Source of the DNA: Bactericera cockerelli
Lineage: Eukaryota > Arthropoda > Insecta > Hemiptera > Triozidae
Direction of reading: 5' to 3'
Assembly (NCBI GenBank): GCA_024516035.1
Contig: CM044957.1
Coordinates: forward strand, 3,879,017 to 3,943,016
Length of the DNA stretch: 64,000 bases
The notes under the pieces are model-generated. The model did not search any database, was not told the origin of the DNA, and was given only the letters and a program-made list of their open reading frames with translations. How positions within the stretch are numbered: position 1 is the stretch's first letter; the number at the start of each line of letters is the position of its first letter. Shown one piece after another: positions 10,755-21,364 of the stretch. Position numbers and translations under genes: made by a program.

Positions 10755-11288
10755 TATTATGAAACATATTCACAACTTAAGTTGTAGTTGACATGGATAC
10801 AAATTTACAAACATGGATGTTTTTAGAAAATACAAAATTTACGAAGTCAGGAAACTAAAAATAAATAAAATGAAAATCAAGAACAGGTATTAAAAAACGT
10901 TTATGATATTCTCCGTACGAGTTTTTTCTTATTCTAATGCAGTTAAGATGTGCTTTCCTCACTCTGTAATCTCAAATAGGGGGTTAGCCTCGGCTCGATG
11001 AATCTGATAACGTAGATTAATTTTAACAAGATGGGCATTAAAATTTTGAAACAAGAGGCAATTTATTCCCATGTCTCACTTGTATTTCTTAGCACGCGTG
11101 TTGAGATTGAACTACAAATAGACACACTTTGTACACATTCATACAGGGTGGATCCAATCAGCTTCCGAACATATTTTGCATAATCTCTGTATTAGTAACA
11201 CGATGATACACGATCTGTAATTATTTCTGTGCACTTTATTTTCAACAATCTCTTCTAACTTCTAACGCCATATTTATCTGATATCCCT
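10755..11288. other. Unassigned sequence
   Basis: No open frame or repeat family is recognised between the SINE-C and S5 copies. Confidence 0.3.
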
Positions 11289-11290
11289 AA

Positions 11291-11495
11291 TTTCGATGGC
11301 GTGTTGAAATTACCGGTTCTCGTAGGATAACCGCAGTTAAGTAACGTTCAGCGAGGTGAAGACTTCGTGATGCTGGCATTCCGGTCCAACTCAGGCTGGA
11401 TGAGGTTAATGTCGGTATCACGTTTGTGAGTTTCCTGCGAATGGACGGTGACATGCCCGTCGTGATATGATCATGCAGTTGAAAAAAATTAAAAA
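11291..11495 (+). mobile_element. S5 SINE copy
   Basis: TTCGATGGCGTGTTGAAATTACCGG and GCAGTTAAGTAACGTTCAGC match the 5S-like head. The box C region is missing after GAAGACTT. The body is complete through GCAGTTGAAAAAAATTAAAAA. Confidence 0.87.
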
Positions 11496-11642
11496 TATAA
11501 TAATAATATCCCTAATTTTAGCTTTTGAATTCAGATTTTTTTGTTGAGAAAAGTGCTAATTTGTACTTTTCTCTGATTTTATAGCATATTTTACTATCAG
11601 ACATTTTCAGTGTCAACTTATCATAACACAATCGAGTTCATA

Positions 11643-11862
11643 AAGTTATTATTATTATGAAATTATTTATTCGATAATAGACATACATAAGTAAAGTACA
11701 GATAATGATTACAAAGAACTGAGAAACTTGAAAAAATATAAGCAATAAAAAGAAGAAAAAAAATATTGGAAGAAATAGATAAATATATGCACACATAATT
11801 ATGCCCTAACTAAAAGGCGGGGTTATTGCCTCTGGTAATCTCTTTTACTTAACCGTTACATT
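11643..11862 (-). mobile_element. L element 3' end
   Basis: On the minus strand it reads AAGAGATTACCAGAGGCAATAACCCCGCC and ends in a TTAT/AATA-rich tail. Other L copies carry the head GGTTGGGTGGAAGAGATTGCC, a CTAATAAAG signal and an (AAT)n tail, as in LINE 3' ends. Confidence 0.65.
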
Positions 11863-11864
11863 AA

Positions 11865-12460
11865 AAAAGCAAATCCGGAAATAGTTGCTACAAAATAAAC
11901 CACCCTACCACCCTGTAACAAAAATTTAATAAATTACCGAGTAAAAATAAATGTTTTTATAGTAACTAATCACATGTTTCGGATTTCAGACATGGATCCC
12001 TCTCAGGGAAGGCGAATAGTGAACTGGATTTAATAGATTTTTTGTTTTATTTTGGGAGGTTGCGGCGAGATATTTTGGGTAAAAGGGTTTCATGTGATGG
12101 TTTCTCCCTGCCTGTAAGAGCAGATGGCTGAAAAGATGTAAGATACATTGCTTTCTTCTGAGCCTCTTAGCTGACGGGGATCATGATTGCGATCTAAGTT
12201 AATCTAATAGGGTTTGCGGTGCTGAATTCTGTTTTCAATTTTTAGAGAGAAATTAATAGACATTTTTGCTATCTCTCTGTGTGTACTTAAGTCTAGATTT
12301 TGAATATTGCTTTAAATGGGATAATAATAAATGTATGTTCTGACTCGAATTTTTGATTTTAAGTTCTTCTAGTGATTTCGCCCTTGCTCTTGTTATGAGT
12401 GTCTTCTGGCGTGAAGCTAATAGAGGTGGTGTGAGTCCTGCAAGGCAATATAGAAGTGGT
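11865..12460. other. Unassigned sequence
   Basis: No intact gene is seen. Open frames are short. Confidence 0.3.
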
Positions 12461-12465
12461 AGTCA

Positions 12466-12552
12466 AGTGCACTGGTAGTCAAGTGGTTATCGTGCTAGTC
12501 TGGTAATCCAGGTAGCGTAGTGATCCGTTGGTTCGAATCTCATCTCAGTGGC
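12466..12552 (+). mobile_element. SINE-B head
   Basis: GTGCACTGGTAGTCAAGTGG through box B GGTTCGAATCTCA is present, then the element stops. Only the tRNA-like portion is left. Confidence 0.85.
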
Positions 12553-13227
12553 GGCTCAATTGATTTCTCTGCCTCATAAGGCTTATCTGATTTCGTCATC
12601 CAATCCCTATCACTCCGCTTTACAAACAGTTAGTATTAAATGACACTTCCATCAACTACCCCCCGTACAATTAATGAATCCTTGGTCCAGGCGTGCACCC
12701 ACAAGGGGGCAGTGTTTTCGACTCCTCTTTTAGAAAAGATCTTTTTTCTGTGTATACAGATAATACTGCATAAGGGCCGAGTTGTAAAACAGGATTAGAT
12801 TTAGGATTTCTAAATTAGAGGGTCTTCAGTGGGGCGCATTACGATTCGGCCCAAAAAGGTTCATGAAAAAGGTTTTCGATTTCAGGTAAAAAAAGTCACC
12901 GAACGATTCGGCTGCATATCAGATGGGCCAACAATAGACCCAAAACCTTAGAAAAATCCATCACTTGGGTCAATGAAAATCCCTCACTTGGGCCAACAAT
13001 AGAAAAAGGTCACCCATTGTTTTTGCATGGATTTTCGATAAAATACTGGGTGAACCAGTTCGTATATTTTTTTCTTCTTCATACCTATAATGCGGTAGAC
13101 CAAGACTTCGGTTATCATAATTATTATAACTATGCTACCTAATAACAAGATTATTTTTCTACCGAACCAGAATAATTCGATCACACCCGCGGTTTGCCCT
13201 TGATGCATATATTTTTTTTAAAATACT

Positions 13228-13825
13228 CTACACCCGAGACATGGCCATAAATGCATTTCCCTAACCCTACTCAAGGCAGAGGCATGGCCATAAATATATT
13301 TTCCTAACCCTATTCTACACCCCAGGCATGGCCATAAATGTATTTCCCTAACCCTACTCTACACCCGAGGCATGGCCGTAAATGTATTTCCCTAACCCTA
13401 CTCAAGGCAGAGGCATGGCCATAAATGTATTTCCCTAACCCTACTCTATACCCGAGGCATGGCCATAAATGTATTTCCCTTACCCTACTCAAGGCAGAGG
13501 CATGGCCATAAATATATTTTCCTAACCCTAATCTATACCCCAGGCATGGCCATAAATGTATTTCCCTAACCCTACTCTATACCCGAGGCATGGCCGTAAA
13601 TGTATTTCCCTAACCCTACTCAAGGCAGAGGCATGGCCATAAATATATTTTCCTAACTCTATTCTACACCCCAGGCATGGCCATAAATATATTTTCTAAC
13701 CCTACTCTACACCCGAGGCATGGCCATAAATGTATTTCCCTAACCCTACTCAAGGCAGAGGCATGGCCATAAATATATTATCCTAACCCTACTCTACACC
13801 CCAGGCATGGCCATAAATATTTTCA
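13228..13825 (+). repeat. Minisatellite array 1, 43-44 bp x about 14
   Basis: The unit includes CATGGCCATAAATGTATTTC and CCTAACCCTACTC, with two alternating variants: CTACACCCGAGG and AAGGCAGAGG. The alternation of variants suggests a higher-order dimer. Confidence 0.95.
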
Positions 13826-14175
13826 AGAAACAAATACTTGGAGAATGAGAGATCTAGTGAAAATAGACTACGCTTTCTCGAGGAAATTCATCATTTCTGC
13901 TTACCCGCAAATGTCTAGAGATGTCCAACACTTTAACTAAAATGGGCCTTTTCAGGACCACCAATTGATCTAAAACTAAAAACCAAATCTTAAAAATTTA
14001 CAAGTTTAAAGGGACGATAGCATACTCGGTCCCGACTGTTTTTTTACCTGAAAAACAATAGCATATTCGGTCCCGAACAAGAATAATGTCATGTCAAATT
14101 CGGTCCGATGTGTCCACCCTATATACTTATTATTCTATGTACGAGTATATACTTATCTGTTATCTTGTTTTTCCT

Positions 14176-14465
14176 CATAGGCATGGCCTTCAATGTATTT
14201 TACCTAACCCTCCTATAAAACCGAGGCATGGCCTACATTGTATTTTACCTAACCCTACTATAAACCTTAGGCATGGCCGTCAATGTATTTTACCTAACCC
14301 TACTATAAAAGCGAGGCATGGCCTACATTGTATTTTACCTAACCCTACTATAAAGCCAAGGCATGGCCTTCATTGATTTTTACCTAACCCTACTATAAAC
14401 CCAAGGCATGGCCTTCATTGTATTTTACCTAACCCTAGTATAAACCCTAGGCATGGCCTTCAAGG
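14176..14465 (+). repeat. Minisatellite array 2, 45 bp x about 7
   Basis: The unit reads GGCATGGCCTTCAATGTATT, TTACCTAACCCTACTATAAA and then ACCG. It shares GGCATGGCC and CCTAACCCTAC with array 1, and lies in the same orientation. Confidence 0.95.
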
Positions 14466-14496
14466 AGGAAATCGATAGTCTTGCTGCATGTCTATG

Positions 14497-15460
14497 TGGG
14501 TCATTTTCATTTATCTTGGGCATATCAAGTCCGCAACCTTTCTCCTTTAATAAATGTGAAAATAATAGGGATATATGACTAAAATCTATTTGATCACATA
14601 GGAAACAATTTTTTTTATAAATTACAATAATAAATTGTCTTTTAAACTAATGTGGAGACTCAAAATTGCCAGTTATGTAAGTAACGTTCATGATATTTTA
14701 GGTGTCCCTTAGTCTAAGATTTTACTGTGTCTGATAGAAAAAAATGCATTTCTCCCCATTATTTTCACCAAAATCCAATATTAATGAGAAAAATACAGTT
14801 TATTTAGGATGTGACCATTAGTTTTCATAAAAATAATAATGTTCACCTCATTCTACAGACGTGTAAAGTTGTGTCCCTACGAAGAAAAAAAAATCTCCGT
14901 CATGAATGTTACCCCCACAAAAATGTAAACCATTTTGAAAAACCCTTTGAATGAGAAGCTAGCAGCTGCCGCCATTTTGCTTCTTACAGACGACATTGTT
15001 TTTTATTTTGAAATTTCCTGTCAGTTGGATGTTGGATGCAGTACAGTGAGGGACAATGGTGGGTCTAATTTTTTTTGACAAGAACGTTACGCGGTTTTTA
15101 AAATAAATTGTAATGATTCTTTAATATATAATGTATTTCTTTAATTCTTCTGCATGTCCTCTTTCCAATCAAATATTTTTTTTTGTAAAGTGAATATTCT
15201 TTTATTGAGAAAAGATTGTTTTAGTGGCGTGTTACTCATGAACGTTACCGTCATGAACGTTACCCGTGGTCATGAACGTTACCTAGTACGTTAAGTTTTT
15301 GTAATTTTGTGTGAAGAGGTAGCTGCTAGAAATATTCTAAATGAAAGCTTTTGCTCAAAGGTATTTGTCTTAGTCTTCTGAGCCTAAAAATTGTTTAGGA
15401 AAAAGGTAACGTTCATGACTTGAAAAAATCCAATTGCCCAAGATAAATGAAAATGACCCA
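14497..15460. mobile_element. Inverted-repeat element with 26-bp perfect ends
   Basis: The end TGGGTCATTTTCATTTATCT + TGGGCA (14497-14522) is perfectly complementary to 15435-15460. The interior contains GTAACGTTCATGA or its complement at least six times (near 14690, 15235-15290, 15405). No coding region is seen. A target duplication was not identified. Confidence 0.7.
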
Positions 15461-15904
15461 TATACTATATACTTAAAACTGTTTTTATTTACTTATTAAG
15501 GGACCGAATTTGACATAGGACCCAATTTGATATGGACCCAATTTGACATAGGACCGAATTTGATATGGACCCAATTTGCTAAAAAAAAGGTCAACGGGGA
15601 GGAATTTGACATTTCCCGTTTAAAGAAGGTACTAACTTGTGATCCACACTGAATAAAAAAATACCTGCTTCATATTTTTTCCAATGGCCAAGTGATGGAT
15701 TTTTTTCGATCCCTTCGCAGGTAAAAGAACCTTTTTTAATAACATTTTGGCCCATCTGATGAACTCTGAACGATTCGTCCCAAAACGTTTTCTTGACCAA
15801 AAAATAAACAACACGATTCGGCCCAGTGCAACATTCTAAGTACCGTACATATTGAGGGATTTTTTATTATTCAACATTAAATTACGAAATTACCTTCTAT
15901 GTAT

Positions 15905-16175
15905 ATCAGGCTTTGGCCTTCTATGTATTATCCCTAACCCTAATACTATATTCTTGAGGCATGGCCTTCTATGTATTTTATCTAACTCTACTATATTCTT
16001 GAGGCATGGCCTTCTATGTATTTTACCTAACCCTACTCTATTCTTGAGGCATGGCCTTCTATGTATTTTACCTAATCCTACTATATTCTTGAGGCATGGC
16101 CTTCTATGTATTTTACCTAACCCTACTATATTCTTGAGGCATGTCCTTCTATGTATTTTACCTAACCCTACTGTC
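15905..16175 (+). repeat. Minisatellite array 3, 45 bp x about 6
   Basis: The unit reads GAGGCATGGCCTTCTATGTA, TTTTACCTAACCCTACTATA and TTCTT. It is closer to array 2 than to array 1. Confidence 0.95.
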
Positions 16176-16530
16176 AAACACTCAAATAAACACTGATAAC
16201 AGAGATGACTGACTGGTTCAAAACAATGTTTCCATACTATTTTATACTGATTTTCTGGTGGAATGAAAGTGGGACTTTTTGTTGAAATAAAAGTGGGATT
16301 TTTTGTGTGGGATCAAAACTTGATAGTGTGTTTTGGGACGAATCGGGTTATGGCCGAATCATGTTGTGTTTTTTTGTGTTTTTTTTGGGACCGAATCATG
16401 CTATGGAAAAGGTCTACTCAGGTAATTTGGACCGAATCGTGAAGTTCCCCTTCAGTGAAACCCTTTAAAATTAACTCTACAACCTAATTAGATCGACTTT
16501 GAAAAATAATGCATAGTAGGACCTGTACAT

Positions 16531-16680
16531 TGGTAGTCAAGTAGTTAACGCGCTAGTCTGGTTTTCCTCATTAATTTAAGTTTGTGAACACATAATAATA
16601 AGACTCTGAGGGTTAGTTGGTAGAAAATGCATTAAAATCGCCTGGTTGTTAACTTCCATTAAATAGTATTATTATCATTA
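16531..16680 (+). mobile_element. SINE-B with internal deletion
   Basis: ATTGGTAGTCAAGTAGTTAACGC and GCTAGTCTGG are joined to TTTTCCTCATTAATTTAAG. The deletion removes box B. The 3' end TTATTATCATTAC is intact. Confidence 0.87.
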
Positions 16681-17274
16681 CATTGTACCTAAAAAAAACC
16701 CCTCCCTAAGAAAAATAGTTCCTGAAATCGCACCTGATTAAGTAGGAGGTTTCGCGCCCCGCTCCCACGCTATGATTCGCCTCTAATGAAATAAAAAGTT
16801 AATAATAATAAATATTTCCAATGTCCCAAGTTTATATTTCCCTTGGAAAAGTTATTAACCACCCTCCAGTGCGCCTCAAACAAGTAACCCCTACTAGTAT
16901 AACAGATTAGCACATGAATGCGACTACAGCTTCACTAAGCGCTGGCTGGATGAGGAGTCGCCTCTTCAGTTCCCTTCGGGGGACTTTTTTTCTTCCAAGG
17001 TTTAAATTGGTAGCATTTCTCTGTCTGTCCGTGCTATCTCTGGATGGTTTTTGGGCGGACGCCTTGTTGTGCCTGGAGCAGCACCACTAAATTTTTCTTG
17101 TCTTTTTATTCTTTTTCCCCGTGTCCATGATGGTATGATGGAAGGAGAAATGGGGGTAATAACCCCCCTGGACGCCCAGAAGCAATGTTCTGAACTCCTT
17201 CCATGTCCTGTGTGTGTAATGTTGTTTAAAATACTATGAATTTTGTTTGATTTGTATGAAATGTATTCAGATGC
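16681..17274. other. Unassigned sequence
   Basis: No gene recognised. Short frames near 17051-17239 show no domain. Confidence 0.3.
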
Positions 17275-17333
17275 CCCAACAAAAAGCAGGGTTATTACCT
17301 TTGGAAATCTCTTCCACCCAACCCAACTTATCT
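17275..17333 (-). mobile_element. L element head fragment
   Basis: GCAGGGTTATTACCTTTGGA followed by AATCTCTTCCACCCAACCC is the complement of the L head. Confidence 0.55.
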
Positions 17334-17334
17334 T

Positions 17335-17937
17335 GGTTTGTCATGTTTTGCAATCTTCCCACAGATGCCGTGATCCAGACTATCACGGGGCTGAAGAGGG
17401 CAAGAGAGGGGAAGGTGCCCATCTGTTGAAGCCGAAAGCACGTGTTCATTCGAAAGCGAGGGGAGGGGAGAGCTTTCTTTCTATCTCGTTGTGACAATGG
17501 GGGCTTTCCCGGAGCTCCAACTTGTTATGACTCATCAGTGAGATTGCCAAACAATTATTATATGATTCAAGATTTTATTTGTGAATGGTTCTCAGGAAAT
17601 ATTAAGTCTTGATATAGTCTTTTTTATCAATAATACATAGGTAGGTACTGAATATTTTAGAAGCCAAAATCTTAGAAGCCAAAATCTTAGAAGCCAAATA
17701 AAAATGGCTTAGGATGGGTCCTCTGTATACAAAAGAAATGAAAAATAAAACAAATGATTTATTATACATATTAGGTATATCATTTTTATTTTATGAATAT
17801 TGAAAAAAATACTCAGGAGTTAATATTTACATTATTATGTTCAATATATTTACAATAATATTTTAGGGTAGGTATTAAAACTTTCATAATACAAAGGTAC
17901 TCATTATGAACATGTAACAAATTATAATAAAAAAAAA
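17335..17937. other. Unassigned sequence
   Basis: A 15-bp motif (TTAGAAGCCAAAATC) is tandemly repeated at 17660-17700. No genes are seen. Confidence 0.35.
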
Positions 17938-17938
17938 T

Positions 17939-18090
17939 TGGTGATGGCATTCGGGCCCAACCCAGGCTGGGTGAGGTTAATGTTGGTTGCGGGTTTGTGA
18001 TTTTCCTGCGAATGGAAGATACCATCCCCGTCCTGATATGACTATGGAGTTTGAAAGCGACATTATACCCAAATTAAAAAAAAAAAATCA
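17939..18090 (+). mobile_element. S5 SINE body, head lost
   Basis: It starts at GGTGATGGCATTCGGGCCCA, within the 3' edge of the 5S-like part, and runs through CCCAGGCTGGGTGAGG to an A-run. It is 5'-truncated, as expected from incomplete reverse transcription. Confidence 0.87.
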
Positions 18091-18112
18091 ATGTATTTTG
18101 TAATCTTTGCTC

Positions 18113-18335
18113 GTGCACTGATGGTAGTCAAGTGGTTAAGGCACTAGTCTGATAATCCAGGTAGCGTAGGGATCCCTTGGTTCGAATCCCACCCAGTGCA
18201 TGCATTTTTCCTCATCAATTTGAGTACGTGACCACATAATAATAAGACTCTGAGGGTTAGGCGGTAGAAAATGATTTGAGTATTAACGTCGCCTTGTTGT
18301 TACTTTCCACTAAAGAGTGTTATTATTATAACACT
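18113..18335 (+). mobile_element. SINE-B, full length
   Basis: The head starts GTGCACTGATGGTAGTCAAG. CCACCCAGTGCATGCA closes the acceptor-like stem. The body contains AAGACTCTGAGGGTTAGGCG and ends ACTAAAGAGTGTTATTATTA. A SINE-C copy follows directly. Confidence 0.93.
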
Positions 18336-18337
18336 GT

Positions 18338-18536
18338 CTGTCCCGGTAGCTCAGTGGTAAAGGCGGCAGTCTGATAAGCCAGAGGTAGCGGGATCGAAAC
18401 CCAGCCGGCACATGACATGTTATCCTCCCATTTGGGATTTTTACCACATAATAATAATACGTCTTTGACTTACTGCTGGAATAATGGGACTTAGTAGTCT
18501 TTATCGGGTAGTATAAATGAGGCGATATTATTATTT
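18338..18536 (+). mobile_element. SINE-C, full length
   Basis: GTCCCGGTAGCTCAGTGGTA opens the head. Box B is altered to GGATCGAAACCC. The 3' end is GCGATATTATTATTTTTA. It follows SINE-B in the same orientation. Confidence 0.93.
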
Positions 18537-18539
18537 TTA

Positions 18540-18974
18540 TAAATTATATAATATGAACTTCCTTTTATTGTAAACATATTTGGTATACGATTTTTAAATT
18601 CGTATAAAAACGAACATAACACTTCCGATATCGATAATCGGAAAAACTGGAGACGCATGAACGCTTGAAAACTGTTCCATGGAAAAGGACATGCCTTGTG
18701 GATGTGTAGCATTATCTCACAGGCAGGTCTCAATTTATATGTTTGTTTATTTCTCCTCTTTGCTCTTCTAATATCGAGGCACCAGGCTGCTTGAGATAAA
18801 AGCTGACCTCGTAAAGCTCTAACGCCATTTAGTTATGGACTTATTTACACAAGACTTCACAAGAGAACTATGTTTGTTTTACTTTCCAATAAAATCCCTG
18901 ATATCTTTCCGATTATGAACCATTTCTTAAATTTGAGTAATATAATACAGTTTTATTTCGATTGCTGTTCGATA
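18540..18974. other. Unassigned sequence
   Basis: A minus-strand 80-codon frame (18491-18733) overlaps the SINE-C tail and shows no domain. Confidence 0.3.
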
Positions 18975-19338
18975 TTTTAACAGGGTGAGGCAAAATTCGG
19001 CAAGGGGGGCCATGTTCTTTATTAAAAATGCGATACTTTTTTACTTTCCTTATCCTATACCTAATAAGGAAAGTATTGTATTTTAAAAGGTCTTTGAATT
19101 ACAAATACTTTGGTAAAAATTAATCTTTTTATCATTTACCGTTTGCAAATAGCGGCTATTTTAACAGGGTGAGGCAAAATTCGGCAAGGGGGGCCATGTT
19201 CTTTATTAAAAATGCGATACTTTTTTACTTTCCTTATCCTATACCTAATAAGGAAAGTATTGTATTTTAAAAGGTCTTTGAATTACAAATACTTTGGTAA
19301 AAACTTAATCTTTTTATCATATACCGTTTGCAAATAGC
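18975..19338. repeat. Tandem duplication of 184 bp
   Basis: Two copies of a 184-bp unit starting TTTTAACAGGGTGAGGCAAA are nearly identical, so the event is recent. Each carries a hairpin, TACTTTCCTTAT-N10-ATAAGGAAAGTA. Copies diverge after AGCGGC. Confidence 0.93.
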
Positions 19339-19339
19339 G

Positions 19340-19725
19340 GCCAACTTTACTTTTGCTATTATTTGCACAAAATCGGCCACCATTTTTGAAATACCAAACA
19401 AGAGAAAGCTGATAATTGTACTAAAATATTTCACAGTTCAATTCAAGATGATTTTTTTTTTTATTAGCAGAACCAACTCTTTGTTCCGGCCCTTATGCAG
19501 GGCCAAGGTCAACTCAACCTGTTAATTAATAACCGTTTTTTATTTATTTAATTTATCATTTTTTTCCCTTTTAAGCGCTCTAACCTTGTCGACATACAGG
19601 TCGTTCGCGCCGTATTATAATTAATCTTTTAATGTGATTTTGAAAAGATCTATTACTTACAAATACTTGAGTACAAATTTCAACTAGTGTTTCGATTTTT
19701 TTAAAGAAAATACTTTTACAAGTTA
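19340..19725. other. Unassigned sequence
   Basis: An open frame at 19328-19525 is short and unrecognised. Confidence 0.3.
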
Positions 19726-20022
19726 GCGACCTCAGTAGCTTGATCTATATGGGGTTCGGTGGAAGAGAAAGCCACAGGCTTTAACCTCGCCCCTTGGTTC
19801 ACTACATATTCTATTTTTTTTTTTTTTTTTAGCATGTCCTATTTTGTTGAATGTATGTAGTTGACCAATAAAGAGTTAAATAATAATAATAATGCCGGCG
19901 AACTTTTAATCTGGAATCTGGAGGTCGGTGGTTCAAGTCCCTGGTTCAGCGGAGATTTAGTAAAGCGAGTTTGAGTTGTTGTGATATCATGAAAGTGATT
20001 AACAAAAATATGAGAACTTTAA
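19726..20022 (+). mobile_element. SINE-A split by an L insertion
   Basis: The head piece (ACCTCAGTAGCTTGATCTAT) ends at about 19750 and resumes at 19893 (GCCGGCGAAC), followed by box B GGTTCAAGTCCC and the 3' end ATATGAGAACTTT. The break lies in the head between ATCGATA and GGCGGCG of the usual sequence. Confidence 0.88.
19751..19892 (+). mobile_element. L element 3' end nested in SINE-A
   Basis: TTCGGTGGAAGAGAAAGCCA starts it, CCAATAAAGAGTTAAA gives the AATAAAG signal and AATAATAATAAT is the tail. A terminal (AAT)n tail inside another element supports retrotransposition. Confidence 0.8.
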
Positions 20023-20024
20023 CT

Positions 20025-20360
20025 TTTAAAACTTAATTTTACAAGTTCAACATTCCAACTCATAACCTACACCTACTTTATGTGCCTTTTCCAACTTGAA
20101 ACGAAGGACCAGTAACTGAATATACATACCTAATACCTGGTCATACATGGCTCCGGGCACAATACACAATGCTACATGTAGGAAGCTATGGTCCTGGAAC
20201 AAATTACATCTCCGCCACAATCAGCAGAGATTTTTTTATTTTATCTTGCAAGATGAAGATACCTTTCCCTACTTGTGACCAGTAGTTTTTATTTAATTTT
20301 TATTTTAAACAACCAAATCAACAACAACAAACAAGAAAAAGTCTAAATTAACTCCACGAC
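20025..20360. other. Unassigned sequence
   Basis: No gene or repeat recognised. Confidence 0.3.
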
Positions 20361-20365
20361 TGAGT

Positions 20366-20572
20366 TCCAGTCTCTATCGGGTAGGGATGGCTGTTGGGTG
20401 AAAGAGATTGCCACAGGCAAAAACCCCGCCCTTGAGGTAGGACATTAGATTTATTCTATTTTTTGTTCTTGTTTCTTTGTTCAATGTATTCATTATTTCT
20501 TTATAATTTCATTGTATTTTACTATATAAATTTTGTCTTACCTAATAAAGAATGATATAATAATAATAATAT
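20366..20572 (+). mobile_element. L element 3' end
   Basis: GTTGGGTGAAAGAGATTGCC, CCTAATAAAGAATGATATAA and an (AAT)n tail are present. GACTGAGT occurs on both sides (20358-20365 and 20573-20580) and may be an 8-bp target duplication, which places the 5' end at 20366. Confidence 0.7.
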
Positions 20573-20797
20573 GACTGAGTAATGCTGTTTTTTACTTCCG
20601 ACAAATAAATAGCTCATTTCAGATATCAGAAGTATTGTGTTCGTTTTACTTCCGATTTGAAGTAAATCGGTCAAGCTGTTTTGGAGACACAAGTGATTTA
20701 GTATAAGATCTCAAAATTGCCAATTGTATACAATGTGAACCAATTACGAGGAAGTATTGCGTCCATAATTATTAGCAGTGTACTTATTTTAATAACC

Positions 20798-20985
20798 AGG
20801 TGCGTTAACCTGACAGCCCACCAGAACGGATTTTGTCCAAATAAGGCTCAACGTTTTGTGCTCGTTTTGTGGCGTTTTGTGCCGTTTTGTGCCAGCAAAA
20901 ATTTATTTTATACCCCTACCGTTCTCGAGATATAGACCCCCCCCCCCCCCCCCCCCCCCAGGTGGGCTGGTAGGTTAACGCACCT
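20798..20985. mobile_element. 188-bp TIR element with 9-bp target duplication
   Basis: The ends are 25-bp inverted repeats with 23 matches (AGGTGCGTTAACCT at both tips). TTAATAACC directly flanks both sides (20789-20797, 20986-20994). The interior has repeated CGTTTTGTG motifs and a run of about 20 C. A 9-bp duplication fits Mutator-like transposition best among common superfamilies, but no transposase is present to prove it. Confidence 0.85.
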
Positions 20986-21155
20986 TTAATAACCTCTAAT
21001 AGGTAGGTCCTTACTGCTCCAAAAGGAGATTTTACCGGAGCAATAAAAAGGTACTTCATAAATATTGAAGCGTTTTTTAAATGGTAAACCCCTTTCACGG
21101 ATTCTACAAAAAAAATAAAAATTTAAAAACTCAAAAATTAACTATAGGTAATAAT

Positions 21156-21285
21156 GCGACGGGCTTGTAACCTGGAGGTCGGTGGTTTAAGTCCCGGTTT
21201 CAGCGTAGATTTAGTAAAGCTTGTTTGAGTAGTTATGATATCAGGAAAGTGTGACTGACACAAATAATTATGATAACTTGGGTTT
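21156..21285 (+). mobile_element. SINE-A copy
   Basis: It starts inside the head at GCGACGGGCTTGTAACCTGG. Box B is GGTTTAAGTCC, with a C to T change. The 3' end is AATTATGATAACTT. Confidence 0.88.
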
Positions 21286-21364
21286 TTTAATAATTATCGA
21301 ATCTAGAAGAATCAAAGGGCTCCTACAAAGATTCAATGTATGGTAAATTAAAATCTTACATTGG

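Larger units (their letters stand above)
12819..16464. mobile_element. Composite repeat with imperfect inverted outer parts
   Basis: The left outer part (12819-13020) and the complement of the right outer part (15640-15840 and 16320-16464) share AGGGT, ACGATTCGG, ATCAGATGGGCCAA and AAAATCCATCACTTGG in the same order. Between them lie three arrays of one minisatellite family and a second inverted-repeat element. A possible 7-8-bp flanking repeat (TAAATTA/TAAAATTA) is weak. No transposase-like frame is present. It could be a foldback-type or nonautonomous DNA element that gained satellites. Confidence 0.55.

Noticed and set aside
13228..13825. Interstitial telomere
   Set aside because: CCTAACCCTA occurs once in each 43-45-bp unit and never as a pure tandem pentamer or hexamer.
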